Assembly: GCA_019637645.1 (NCBI GenBank)
Contig: JAHBVH010000106.1
Location: 1-22,465 of the forward strand
DNA length: 22,465 bases
Source: Caldilineaceae bacterium
GTDB taxonomy: Bacteria; Chloroflexota; Anaerolineae; Caldilineales; Caldilineaceae
Reading direction: 5' to 3'
The position numbers and the translations under genes were made by a program. Within the stretch, counting starts at the first letter, position 1. Each line of letters opens with the position of its first letter. The notes below the pieces were generated by a model that worked only from the letters and a program-made list of their open reading frames with translations, did no database searches and was not told where the DNA came from. Below are positions 14,029-22,465 of this stretch, piece by piece.

Positions 14029-14874
14029 TTAGGCCGTCGCTTCATCTTGGGGTACTTCGGGTTGATCATCGCGGTGACGCAAGTAGAGCGTTGCCGCCGA
14101 CGCCACAATGACCACTGCCGAAATGATATGTACCATGTTGAAGGGGGTTCCTGCAAAGAACCATGAATCGGTACGGATAAACTCAATGCAGAAGCGCCCT
14201 AGCGGATACCAGATCAGATAGCACAAGAAGAGATCGCCGGGGTGTAGCTTCTGGTCAAAGCGTCGTGAGAGCCAGAAGATCAGGCCAAAGCCGATGAAAT
14301 TCCAGAGCGATTCATAGAGAAAGAGGGGATGAAAGCGGGTGTCGGCGGAAAGCGCATAGTATTGGGCAATGCGGTGTTCAGGGTCGATGCGCAAACCCCA
14401 GGGTAGGGTCGTCGGCGGGCCATAGAGCTCCTGATTGATAAAATTGGCCCACCGCCCAATCGCTTGGCCGAGGGGGATGCCAAGCCCTAGGCCATCTAAA
14501 TAGATAGGCAGCGGGAGCTTATTCCAGCGCGCAAAGAGAATAAGCGCCAATCCACCTAAAATGAAAGCGCCATAGATATGAATGCCGCCGGTCCAGATCT
14601 GGAAAATTGAGATGGGGTTTTCTAAAAAGCGGCCTAGCCCTTCCGGCCCGCGCGGCGATTGGATGAAAACGTAATAGAGCCGTGCGCCAATGAGGCCAGG
14701 GATCAACACCCAGACCAGCATATCCCACACTTTTTCCCCGTCTTCGCCTTTGCGTGTCACATAGCGGCTGGCAACCCAAGCCGCGACGATCATGCCGGTG
14801 ACGAGGAGAATGCCATACCAACGGAGGGCGAAGGGGCCGAATTGTACAATAATTGGATCAACGGGTGGATACAT
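14029..14874 (-). CDS. lgt: Prolipoprotein diacylglyceryl transferase
   Basis: Lgt moves the diacylglyceryl group of phosphatidylglycerol to the lipobox Cys of prelipoproteins, the first step of lipoprotein maturation, in the cytoplasmic membrane. The protein has 281 residues with about seven membrane helices. Signature: GQAIGRWANFINQELYG (136-152) with R141, N144, N147 and E149; other marks are RWYGILL near the start, IGARLYYV (R65), GGIHIYGAFILGG (97-109) and GRFCIEFIRTD (226-236, with R227 and E231). The E. coli catalytic His in the FHGG block is Tyr here (Y101), as I recall from some Gram-positive Lgt proteins. GGAG lies 5 nt before the ATG. It is 50 nt behind the sulfatase-like gene on the same strand, so the two are probably an operon. 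Confidence 0.95.
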   Translation of the reverse strand: MYPPVDPIIVQFGPFALRWYGILLVTGMIVAAWVASRYVTRKGEDGEKVWDMLVWVLIPGLIGARLYYVFIQSPRGPEGLGRFLENPISIFQIWTGGIHIYGAFILGGLALILFARWNKLPLPIYLDGLGLGIPLGQAIGRWANFINQELYGPPTTLPWGLRIDPEHRIAQYYALSADTRFHPLFLYESLWNFIGFGLIFWLSRRFDQKLHPGDLFLCYLIWYPLGRFCIEFIRTDSWFFAGTPFNMVHIISAVVIVASAATLYLRHRDDQPEVPQDEATA

Positions 14875-14924
14875 GAGAACTCCATCTTTTCAGTGAAGGG
14901 AAAGGTGATTGAGCGAGCAAGCGA

Positions 14925-16466
14925 TCACTCCAAATAGCCCAAGGCGCGCAACCGGCGATTGAGTTGAGGATCATCTTGTTTAAGGACTTGATCGGAAGCA
15001 ACGGCGGCTTTTTCGGCATCACGCTCAAAGGTGCGCAAGGTTTCGCGTAACTCGCGCGCCACTTCGGGCTGGCTGCCCGCCAAATTGGTCATTTCTTGGG
15101 GATCCGCAAGGAAATCATAAAGCTCGAGCTGATCGGGGCCGGTTTGAATCAATTTATATTGATCGCGCCAAACCGCTCGCCGTTTTTGATCGGTGCGGTG
15201 CGCTTGCACCAAGTCGGGCTTGTGTTTGATCATCAAGTTCAATACATTCTGCGGCGTTTGGGCTTCGGCAAAGACTGTGCCTTGATCCGGGTCGTTGGCG
15301 CCCAGGTTGTGGAGGGCATAGGCGGCTTCGGTTTCGCTGGCAAGGCCCGCTGCGGTGAGCGCGGTCTGGCAAACGCGCCGGGTCGAGACATTCTGTTCTA
15401 CAACCTGACCAATCGGCAATGCCCCACTGGGGTCACGCACAATCAACGGCACATGGGTCAAGACATTATAGAGCGAGACGGTATGGCCGAGCAGATGCTT
15501 TTCGCCCAAGTGCTCGCCATGGTCGGCCACCACCATCACTAGCGTTCGATCCAAAGCGCCGCTGCTGCGCAATTTGCCAAAGAACTGGCCGATCTGTTCA
15601 TCCTGAGCCGCCACCTCGGCGTTATACATGCCATCCAAGAGCGCTTTGTGCTCATCGGTCAGCGAACTGCTGAGTGGTGCCAACCAGCCAAAGACATCTC
15701 CATTAAAGCGCTGGAGATAGCGTTGGTTGGCCTTATTGCGCAAGAGTTCCGGGGCAAAGCGTTCGATGTACGGGCGGGGCGGGTGGAAGGGCATGTGGGT
15801 GCCCATCAGATTGATAAAGGTGAAGATCGGTTGATCGGGCAGAGTTTCTTTGCGCCGGATCAAGAGCCGCGCGGCATCGTTCAGCGACTTGGCCGTATTG
15901 CCCTTAAAACTCAGGGCCGTCTGCCAGAAGGGGACCATCAGTGGCGTAAAGGCAAAATCGAGCAAGGCATCCGAGCGCGCAAACGCATCTTGCATCTGGT
16001 GCAAAACGCCACCAAGCATGCGCTTAAAGAGTTGGCGGTAGCGGCCAAAGAGCGTCACCGGGCGCCCCGCTTGGTTGGGCCGGTTGGTCAGCCAGCCACT
16101 ATAGTTGAGAAAACTGTAAAAGCCGCGGCGTAAGCCATTGTTCACCACGCCAACCAAGGGATTGTTACAAAAGGCTGCGGTATAGTAGCCATCATCGCCC
16201 AGCCGTTCGGCTAGCAACGGCAAACTTTCGGGGACGACCGAAAACGATTGTTGCGTACCATGGACGGAGGGATACAGGCCCGTAAAGAGGGACGTGTGCG
16301 TAGGAACCGTCCATTGGGCGGCGGAGAAGGCGTGGCTAAAGCGGGTTGCATCGGCGGCAAAGGCATCCAAATGGGGAGTCGTCGGCTGGGGATAGCCATA
16401 GCAGGAAAGCCGGTCGGCACGCTGGGTATCGAGGACAAGTAGAACAATATCAGGACGGGTAGACAA
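14925..16466 (-). CDS. Sulfatase-like hydrolase, alkaline-phosphatase superfamily
   Basis: The protein has 513 residues from TTG 16466, which has AAGGAG 6 nt upstream; a longer open frame to 16523 would run through that site. N-terminal metal-binding segment: DIVLLVLDTQRADRLSCYG with D13. The usual sulfatase C/S-x-P-x-R formylglycine motif is replaced by T53-V-P-T-H57 in QWTVPTHTSLFTGLYPSVHG, so a threonine is the likely nucleophile. The second metal site is VVADHGEHLGEKHLLGHT. The C-terminal part has the sulfatase-type end YKLIQTGPDQLELYDFLADP. There is no signal peptide or membrane helix, which suggests a cytoplasmic enzyme. It may act on phosphate or phosphonate esters of surface glycans or lipids rather than on sulfate esters; the substrate is unknown. 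It is followed by lgt in the same probable operon. Confidence 0.85.
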   Translation of the reverse strand: MSTRPDIVLLVLDTQRADRLSCYGYPQPTTPHLDAFAADATRFSHAFSAAQWTVPTHTSLFTGLYPSVHGTQQSFSVVPESLPLLAERLGDDGYYTAAFCNNPLVGVVNNGLRRGFYSFLNYSGWLTNRPNQAGRPVTLFGRYRQLFKRMLGGVLHQMQDAFARSDALLDFAFTPLMVPFWQTALSFKGNTAKSLNDAARLLIRRKETLPDQPIFTFINLMGTHMPFHPPRPYIERFAPELLRNKANQRYLQRFNGDVFGWLAPLSSSLTDEHKALLDGMYNAEVAAQDEQIGQFFGKLRSSGALDRTLVMVVADHGEHLGEKHLLGHTVSLYNVLTHVPLIVRDPSGALPIGQVVEQNVSTRRVCQTALTAAGLASETEAAYALHNLGANDPDQGTVFAEAQTPQNVLNLMIKHKPDLVQAHRTDQKRRAVWRDQYKLIQTGPDQLELYDFLADPQEMTNLAGSQPEVARELRETLRTFERDAEKAAVASDQVLKQDDPQLNRRLRALGYLE

Positions 16467-16973
16467 AATAGACTCCTTGCATATCAAGTAATGCGCTTTC
16501 GGGTCTATGGTGTAAGGCGGCAATTTCCAGTGGCGTGAACTTCGCTGGGCTATCGGAACACTGCCAAGTGAAGTGTGGACGATAGCTACATCTTGTTACA
16601 CCATTGGGCACACCGGCATGCCGCGACCGCCAATGTAGCTGGGAAGATTTCTCGGAAGTGGCACTAGGTCACCTGATTCAAGGAGGTTGTTCCTTGCTAC
16701 GGGCGTCATGGATGCGAGGGGGCTGTTCGCCCATAAACCCTTTTCTCTCTGTTGCCACAAGTATAACGTGATTATGATCGCGCGGCAAATCAGTCGGTTT
16801 TACAGTGAGGAGTTAGCGCGCCCCAAACCGGTCAGCTTTCTGAACAGCCGCGTGCCGAGGCGCTGCCAGTTCTCGCCCTCTTTTCACTTCATCCTTAGGT
16901 ACAGGTATAATCCCAATGCGGCAAGCATTACCAATCAGTAAGGAAGCTACCAAGCAAGGAGCGATAAAATTGT
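16467..16973. other. Gene-free divergent region upstream of the acetyltransferase gene
   Basis: I see no convincing gene in these 507 nt. An 84-codon frame at 16687-16941 starts directly after an AAGGAGG but has a Cys/His/Phe-rich, low-quality composition. The region holds an imperfect member of the ACCGGTTT hairpin family (CAGTCGGTTT at 16791-16800 with AAACCGGTCAG at 16825-16835) and the promoter at 16883-16911. Confidence 0.45.
16883..16911 (+). promoter_or_regulatory. Promoter of the GNAT acetyltransferase gene
   Basis: TTCACT (16883-16888) and a perfect TATAAT (16906-16911) are 17 nt apart. The expected start of transcription is near 16918, giving a leader of about 55 nt. Confidence 0.6.
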
Positions 16974-17483
16974 ATGAAGGTCATTGTGCGCACCATGCGT
17001 GAGCAAGATGTTGCAGAGATGGTCAATGTATTTGATCAAGTTGCCTCGGACCACCCAGGCTATATTTCCTTTAGTGAACTGCAGGAGGGCGTTGCCCTAG
17101 ACGAACATACGCTCGGCCCCCACCGTCGCGAAATCTGGCAGGCAGAATTCACCGACCTCTGGATGACCTATCCACAAGGCCAATTTGTCGCCGAGGATCT
17201 GGAGCGCAGCCAAGTAGTGGGTTTCCAGGTGATGGAAAAGGCCGAACGCCGCTACAGCCGTTATGGTATCTTACAAGATTTCTGCCTGCTGCCCGCGTAT
17301 CGCGGCGGCGGGATTGGTCAACAACTCTTTCAAGCCGCCTTGGATCAATTACAGCGCGATGGGATCACACGTGTCTTCTTTGAATCTGGCTATGAAAATC
17401 ATTCCTTTCATGAGTGGGCTGCCCGCTGGGGTTTTAAGCCCATCTCCGTCTACTTTATGGCGGATCAGCCCCAACGCCGGTAA
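16974..17483 (+). CDS. GNAT-family N-acetyltransferase
   Basis: The protein has 169 residues, typical of a single GNAT domain. It starts MKVIVRTMREQDVAEMVNVF (beta1-alpha1). The acetyl-CoA-binding motif A is ILQDFCLLPAYRGGGIGQQL, in which R110-G-G-G-I-G matches the Q/R-x-x-G-x-G/A pyrophosphate loop. Motif B follows as RVFFESGYENHSFHEWAARWGFKPI. Such enzymes acetylate amines of small molecules or protein N-termini in the cytoplasm; the acceptor is not readable from the sequence. AAGGAG lies 12 nt upstream of the ATG, slightly far, and a strong TATAAT promoter lies before it. It is a single-gene unit followed by an inverted-repeat segment and lhr. Confidence 0.88.
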   Translation: MKVIVRTMREQDVAEMVNVFDQVASDHPGYISFSELQEGVALDEHTLGPHRREIWQAEFTDLWMTYPQGQFVAEDLERSQVVGFQVMEKAERRYSRYGILQDFCLLPAYRGGGIGQQLFQAALDQLQRDGITRVFFESGYENHSFHEWAARWGFKPISVYFMADQPQRR

Positions 17484-17512
17484 GAGAAGTGATAGGGGCA
17501 TGATTCGTGCTA

Positions 17513-17596
17513 CGTGATTCGTGAAAGGTGTGTATGGGCTATATTGCTCTACTGCGCTACCCACCAAGCCCTGCGCTTCACGCCGCACGAATCACG
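17513..17596. repeat. MITE-like 84-bp segment with 11-bp terminal inverted repeats
   Basis: CGTGATTCGTG (17513-17523) is exactly complementary to CACGAATCACG (17586-17596). A direct copy TGATTCGTG also lies just left at 17501-17509. The inside has no coding sense. It lies in the gap between the acetyltransferase and lhr and could be a small repeated element or a large hairpin terminator. Confidence 0.5.
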
Positions 17597-17676
17597 CGGC
17601 TCTTTCTCCTATGCCTCCTGTTCAATCTGTGATAAAATAGAACCATACGCACAAATGTTCGCAAGGAGCATTGTCT

Positions 17677-20600
17677 ATGGGATCTAACCAACAACCAATG
17701 TCAACGGCTGATCTCTTGGCTGCCTTCCTCCCGCCGACGCGGGCTTGGTTTCAAGCCACCTTGGGCCAGCCAACGCCGCCACAGGTGCATGGGTGGCCGG
17801 CCATCCAGCGCGGGGAAAATACGCTCATCTTGGCCCCCACGGGCTCGGGCAAAACCCTCACGGCTTTTTTGTGGGCCATCGATCAGCTCTTTCGTACCCT
17901 GACAGCCGCTGAGCCGGCTACGCCACCAGCGATCCAATTGATCTATATCTCGCCCTTAAAGGCGCTCAACAATGACATTGAGCGTAATCTGCGCGTCCCT
18001 TTGGCCGGGATTCGCAAAACCGCGCGCGAACAGGGGATCGATCTCCCTGAAATTAACGTAGCAGTGCGCTCGGGCGATACCCCTTCCCGCGAGCGGCAGG
18101 CCATGGTACGCAAACCGCCCCACATTCTCATTACAACGCCCGAGTCGCTTTACATTCTCTTGACCAGCCCCAAAGCGCGCGAACTCTTTCGCCCGGTGCG
18201 GACGGTGATTGTCGATGAAATTCACACCTTGGTGGGCTCCAAGCGGGGCGTCCATTTGGCGTTGACTCTGGAACGTTTACAACAAGTTGCTGAGCAGCCC
18301 CTCCAGCGCATCGGCCTTTCGGCTACCATCCGCCCGCTGACCGAAGTGGCCCGCTATCTGGGGGGCAATGCTTGGCAAGGGGAGGGCACAGAACGAACGC
18401 TGGTCCCGCGCCCGGTGACCATTGTCGATGCTGGCTACCGCAAGCCGCTCGATCTTCTGGTCGAGACGGTGGTGGAAGATTTCCGCAACTTGCCCGGCGA
18501 TTCGATCTGGCCGTCGATCATCCCGCGTGTCTTGGCCCAGATCCGCCAACACCAAAGTACTTTGATCTTTGTCAACAATCGCCGCCTAGCCGAGCGTACG
18601 GCTGACTGGCTCAATGAACAGATTGCCGCTGAGCAAGGCACGAGCGCAGGGCTGATCGAGGGGGGCGTTGCCAAAGGGTTGGGGATGTTTGGGGCCAGCC
18701 GGGGTGAACTAGAAAATCCCATTCGCGCCCACCATGGCAGTATGGCCAAAGAAGTGCGGCTGGCCCTGGAAACGGCGCTCAAGGCGGGCAAATTACCCGC
18801 GCTGATCGGCACCTCCTCCCTGGAACTTGGCATTGATATTGGCGCGGTCGATCTGGTGGTGCAGCTCCAATCGCCCAAGGCGGTCTCCCAGGGGCTTCAG
18901 CGGGTTGGGCGGGCGGGCCACTTGGTGGGGCAGACCAGCAAAGGGCGCATCTATCCCACCCACCGCGAGGATGTCATGGAGGCCGCCGCGGTGGCCGGTG
19001 GCATGTTACGGGGCGAAGTGGAGCCGCTCCACACCCCGCGCAATGCCTTGGATATCCTCGCCCAGCAGATCGTCGCCATGGTTTCGGTGGAACCCTGGTC
19101 GGTACCCGTTTTATATGATTGCATTCGCGGGGCCTATCCCTACACCGACCTCACGTGGCGGGCCTTTACGGCTGTGATCGAGATGCTCTCCGGGCGCTAC
19201 CCCAGTGTGGCTCATCGTCAACTGCGGGCGCGGCTGGTCTGGGATCGGATCAACCAACAGGTGGCTGCCCTGCCCGGCGCACGGCTGCTCGCCTTGACCA
19301 ATGGCGGCACCATCACCGACCGCGGCGCGTTTGGCGCGTACTTGGGCGATGGCAAGACCAAGCTCGGCGAACTCGATGAAGAATTTGTCTACGAAACGCG
19401 CGTCGGCGATACCTTGCTGCTCGGCTCGCAGGTGTGGCGGGTCATTGAGGTGACTGATGACAAAGTGCTGGTGGCCGATGCGCCAGGAGCAACGCCACGC
19501 ATGCCCTTTTGGCGCGGTGATTTCCCGTGGCGACCCTACGCGCTCGGGCAACGGGTGGGCGCTTTTCGCCACGCCGTGGCCGAACAGTTGCGTGAGCTAC
19601 GGCAAGCGCGGGGGCTTGCCAGCTATCGCGCCATTCTGGCTGAACGTGACACGGCTGCGGTCCAAGCCTTGTTGGCCTGGTTACGCCAAGCATACGCACT
19701 CGATGAGCATTCGGCTTGGTCGGTCATCGACTATGTGGCTGGTCAGCTCGATCATGTGGGGGCTATCTCCTCGGACCGTGCCATTATTGTCGAGCTTTTC
19801 GAGGACACGCTAGGTGACCCGCGTTTGGTTATCCAATCGCCCTTTGGTGGAAAAGTCAATGGGCTATGGGGCTTGGCCCTGGCCGGGGCTCTGCGTGAGC
19901 GGACTGGCGTCGAGGTGGAACTGGAAAGCAATGACGATGGGATTCTCTTCCGCTTTCCCGCGGCGGACACCGCGATCCCGTTGGATCTGGTGACAGCGCT
20001 GACCCCCAGCGAGGCACGCGAGCGGATTTTGCAAGAGTTGCCGAGTTCCGCGGTCTTTGGTGCTCAATTCCGCCAAAATGCTGCCCGCGCGTTGATGTTG
20101 CCGAGCGCGGGGAAGGGCAAACGAACCCCCTTTTGGTTGCAGCGGCTGCGCGCCAAGGATCTTTTGCAACTGGTGCGCACCCTGCCCGATTTTCCCATCG
20201 TGGCCGAAACCTACCGTGACTGTTTGGAAGAGGTGATGGATCTGCCCAATCTGGAGCGGGTGCTCACGGCTATTCAGCAGGGCGAGATCCAGGTGCAGGT
20301 GCTAGAGTCGCTGACTCCTTCGCCGGTGGCCCAAAGTCTGCTCTGGGATTTTATTGCCTTTCACATGTATGAGTGGGATGCGCCCAAGGCCGAACGCCAA
20401 TTACAGACGCTGGCGATCCACCGCGATCTGCTCCAAGATCTGCTCAAGGATGTCAATCTAGCCGATCTCCTCAAGCCCGAAGCGGTAGCCGCCATCCGCA
20501 GCCAATTGCAGCGCACCGCACCCACCGCCCAAGCGCGGACCCGAGAAGAGCTAGCCGCGCTTTTGCTGGAACTGGGGGATCTCTCAACCCGCGAAATCGC

Positions 20601-22440
20601 CCAACGCACCACCGTGGATCCTGCTAGCTGGATTGGTCAACTGGCTGGTGCACAACGGCTTGTTCAACTTGACCTGCCCACGACTACCGGCTTCCAAGCG
20701 CGTTGGGTCGCGGCTGAGTATTTGTCCGAATATCAGGCTGCCTTTCCCGCAGCGGCCACGCCGCCTGTTGCCCAACCCACAACCGAAGCCGCCTGCCAGG
20801 CGATCCTGGAACGCTTCTTGCGCCAAACCGGCCCGGTGACTGTGGCGGCAATTTTGGCGCGCTATGCCTTCCCCGTGGCTTGGCTGCAACCGGCCCTGGC
20901 GCAGTTGGTGGAAAGTCGCACGTTGGCCCATGGGCAATTTACCCCCGTGGATCTGGCGACGCCCACCAGTGAAACCGCCGAAAATCTCAATGAATATATT
21001 GACCGTCATACCCTGGAACAGATGCATCGGCGCACGCTAACCCTCCTGCGTAAAGAGGTGCAGCCCGTCTCCCTGCCCACCTATGCCGATTTCCTGGCCC
21101 GTTGGCAACATCTCCATCCTGCTACGCAACTGACGGGGGAAGGAGCACTGCGTCAAGTGTTACAACAACTGCGCGCCCTGCCGGTCATTGGGCGGCTTTG
21201 GGAACAAGCGGTCCTACCTCTGCGGCTGGCTCATTACCAATCCGCAGAATTGGCAGCGCTCTGTCAAAGTGGTGATCTCGTGTGGGTGGGCGCCGGTGGT
21301 GTCGATCCGCGCCGGGGTCGCATCCGCTTCGTCTTCCGTGGCGAAGGGAGTGTCTACTTGGAAGCGCCACCCACAGATCACAGCGGACTGAGCGCCGATG
21401 CCCAGGCTCTTTTGGCCTTTTTACAAAGCGAAGGCGCGGTCTTTGCCACCGACCTTCGGAGCGCGCTCGACTGGAATGAACAGACTGCCGACGCCGCGCT
21501 GCTAGAACTAGTGATGGCGGGATTGGCGACCAATGACAGCCTTTGGGCACTGCAGCGGCTGGTCCAGGGCAAGGTGGCGCGCCCCGTGGCGGCGCCCCGT
21601 CCACTTAGCCGCTTAGAAGCGCAACTGGCGGAACGATTGGGCGACCGTGAGGCGCGCGGGCGGGTCGGCCAGCGGCCACGGCGCGGCGATCTGCAAGCGG
21701 CCCGGCGGCGGGTTCAGCAACGGCTGGAACTGCAAGATGAACCGGTTGCCCCGCTGGCGCAAGAAGGCCGGTGGACGCTGGTGCATCGCTTTGGGGTCTT
21801 GGGTAAAGCGCCGACGCCCGCGGCCCGGGTGGCGCAACAGGCGCGCCAACTCTTAGCGCGCTGGGGCGTGGTGACCCATGAAAGCTTGACCAATGAAGTC
21901 GGTGCCTGGGATTGGGGCGAGCTTTATCAGGAGTTTCAACGGTTGGAGATGCGCGGGGAAGTGCGCCGTGGCTATTTTGTCCAGGGTTTGGCCGGTGTAC
22001 AGTTTGCCCTGCCGGAAGTAGTCGAAGCCTTGCGGCAGAGCGACCCAAGTGCTGGGCATGCTGCCGCTGAACTGGTCTTGCTCAATGCCTGTGACCCGGC
22101 CAATCTCTATGGGCCAACCTTAGCCGATGGGCCGCTGCGCTTTGATGGTCAGCCGCTGACCTTTGCGCGCATTCCTTCGACTTGGCTGGTTTTACAACGG
22201 GGTTTGCCGGTGCTGTTGATTGAAGGCAATGGCTCTCAACTGACCACCGGCCAAGGGGTCGATGAACAGGTCGTGCAGGCGGCGGTGGCCTGTTGGGTAG
22301 CACACCTGGCCCATAGTGAACATCGCCTTACCGTCGAACAGTGGAACGGCGAAGCCATTCTTGGGAGTGCTGGTCAACCTTGGCTCGAAGCTGCCGGTTT
22401 CTACCGTGAATACCCAATGATGGTCTGGTCCGCACGCTAA
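17677..22440 (+). CDS. lhr: Large ATP-dependent helicase Lhr (full-length type)
   Basis: The protein has 1587 residues from ATG 17677; AAGGAG lies 8 nt upstream of this ATG and only 2 nt from the in-frame TTG at 17671. It is a superfamily 2 helicase that moves 3' to 5' on single-stranded DNA and unwinds DNA:DNA and RNA:DNA duplexes; in bacteria it is tied to DNA repair. Motifs: Q-motif Q36, Walker A APTGSGKT (53-60), ISPLKALNND (Ia), TTPESLYILL, DEIH (180-183), SAT (215-217), then the second RecA domain with TLIFVNNRRLAERTADWLNE, GTSSLELGIDIGAVDLVVQL and QRVGRAGH (motif VI). Next come the winged-helix and Lhr-specific domains of the Lhr core (to about residue 850) and a long C-terminal region (about 900-1587) as in E. 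coli Lhr (about 1540 residues), built from winged-helix repeats. The gene is complete and ends 25 nt before the window edge. Confidence 0.95.
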   Translation: MGSNQQPMSTADLLAAFLPPTRAWFQATLGQPTPPQVHGWPAIQRGENTLILAPTGSGKTLTAFLWAIDQLFRTLTAAEPATPPAIQLIYISPLKALNNDIERNLRVPLAGIRKTAREQGIDLPEINVAVRSGDTPSRERQAMVRKPPHILITTPESLYILLTSPKARELFRPVRTVIVDEIHTLVGSKRGVHLALTLERLQQVAEQPLQRIGLSATIRPLTEVARYLGGNAWQGEGTERTLVPRPVTIVDAGYRKPLDLLVETVVEDFRNLPGDSIWPSIIPRVLAQIRQHQSTLIFVNNRRLAERTADWLNEQIAAEQGTSAGLIEGGVAKGLGMFGASRGELENPIRAHHGSMAKEVRLALETALKAGKLPALIGTSSLELGIDIGAVDLVVQLQSPKAVSQGLQRVGRAGHLVGQTSKGRIYPTHREDVMEAAAVAGGMLRGEVEPLHTPRNALDILAQQIVAMVSVEPWSVPVLYDCIRGAYPYTDLTWRAFTAVIEMLSGRYPSVAHRQLRARLVWDRINQQVAALPGARLLALTNGGTITDRGAFGAYLGDGKTKLGELDEEFVYETRVGDTLLLGSQVWRVIEVTDDKVLVADAPGATPRMPFWRGDFPWRPYALGQRVGAFRHAVAEQLRELRQARGLASYRAILAERDTAAVQALLAWLRQAYALDEHSAWSVIDYVAGQLDHVGAISSDRAIIVELFEDTLGDPRLVIQSPFGGKVNGLWGLALAGALRERTGVEVELESNDDGILFRFPAADTAIPLDLVTALTPSEARERILQELPSSAVFGAQFRQNAARALMLPSAGKGKRTPFWLQRLRAKDLLQLVRTLPDFPIVAETYRDCLEEVMDLPNLERVLTAIQQGEIQVQVLESLTPSPVAQSLLWDFIAFHMYEWDAPKAERQLQTLAIHRDLLQDLLKDVNLADLLKPEAVAAIRSQLQRTAPTAQARTREELAALLLELGDLSTREIAQRTTVDPASWIGQLAGAQRLVQLDLPTTTGFQARWVAAEYLSEYQAAFPAAATPPVAQPTTEAACQAILERFLRQTGPVTVAAILARYAFPVAWLQPALAQLVESRTLAHGQFTPVDLATPTSETAENLNEYIDRHTLEQMHRRTLTLLRKEVQPVSLPTYADFLARWQHLHPATQLTGEGALRQVLQQLRALPVIGRLWEQAVLPLRLAHYQSAELAALCQSGDLVWVGAGGVDPRRGRIRFVFRGEGSVYLEAPPTDHSGLSADAQALLAFLQSEGAVFATDLRSALDWNEQTADAALLELVMAGLATNDSLWALQRLVQGKVARPVAAPRPLSRLEAQLAERLGDREARGRVGQRPRRGDLQAARRRVQQRLELQDEPVAPLAQEGRWTLVHRFGVLGKAPTPAARVAQQARQLLARWGVVTHESLTNEVGAWDWGELYQEFQRLEMRGEVRRGYFVQGLAGVQFALPEVVEALRQSDPSAGHAAAELVLLNACDPANLYGPTLADGPLRFDGQPLTFARIPSTWLVLQRGLPVLLIEGNGSQLTTGQGVDEQVVQAAVACWVAHLAHSEHRLTVEQWNGEAILGSAGQPWLEAAGFYREYPMMVWSAR

Positions 22441-22465
22441 AAAGCATAGGACGCGGATGGACGCG

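Noticed and set aside
16687..16941. 84-codon frame with an AAGGAGG just before it.
   Set aside because: TTG start directly abutting the AAGGAGG, odd composition rich in Cys, His and Phe, and it runs over the acetyltransferase promoter.
18435..22377. Many long open frames antisense or out of frame in lhr.
   Set aside because: They are shadows of a GC-rich coding sequence; lhr covers the whole region with intact motifs.

Overview
The window is about 22.5 kb of moderately GC-rich bacterial DNA. It most resembles a Chloroflexota (Chloroflexia-like) chromosome. The pointers are a MazG protein with tetrapyrrole-methylase sequence, a LysM/Thr-rich/Gmad2 surface protein, a UxaE-type epimerase, a full-length Lhr helicase and many intergenic hairpins built on ACCGGTTT/AAACCGGT or ACCTGGCAGGTTT. 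This assignment is inference from gene style; there is no rRNA or other taxonomic marker in view.

Left edge (1-1640), accessory DNA: a CRISPR array with eight identical 37-nt repeats and 34-36-nt spacers. A ninth repeat is cut after 14 nt by what looks like the left end of an IS3-family element, whose orfA is decayed (stop codons and a frameshift). No cas gene is present. On the minus strand follow two overlapping small genes: an unknown 106-aa protein and a ribbon-helix-helix-like protein. A tRNA-Arg(UCG) with its own promoter and terminator closes the region at 1890-1963.

Middle (2500-14000), core genes: a membrane-anchored J-domain protein with a WD40/TolB-like propeller (+), convergent with a MazG-type pyrophosphohydrolase (-); a 36-aa single-span membrane protein not previously called as an ORF (+); an EamA-type exporter followed 35 nt later by lysA, diaminopimelate decarboxylase (+); then a SAM methyltransferase (-) lying downstream of a secreted LysM-Gmad2-Gmad2 protein (-). 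A 12-bp minisatellite repeated six times lies before lhgO, L-2-hydroxyglutarate oxidase (+). Next are a UxaE-family tagaturonate epimerase (-) and a divergent sulfotransferase-like protein (+).

Right part (14000-22465): an apparent two-gene minus-strand operon of a sulfatase-like alkaline-phosphatase-superfamily enzyme and lgt (lipoprotein diacylglyceryl transferase), then a GNAT acetyltransferase (+), a MITE-like inverted-repeat segment, and a complete 1587-aa Lhr helicase (+). Cell-envelope functions recur: Lgt, the LysM protein, the sulfatase-like enzyme, and LysA, which consumes the peptidoglycan precursor meso-DAP to make lysine. Apart from the EamA-lysA and sulfatase-lgt pairs the genes look like independent units. 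Several convergent or tail-to-head gaps hold a long perfect hairpin.

The least explained items are the IS-truncated array with the adjacent small-gene pair, the 36-aa membrane protein, the J-domain/propeller fusion, and the nested inverted-repeat element after lhgO.
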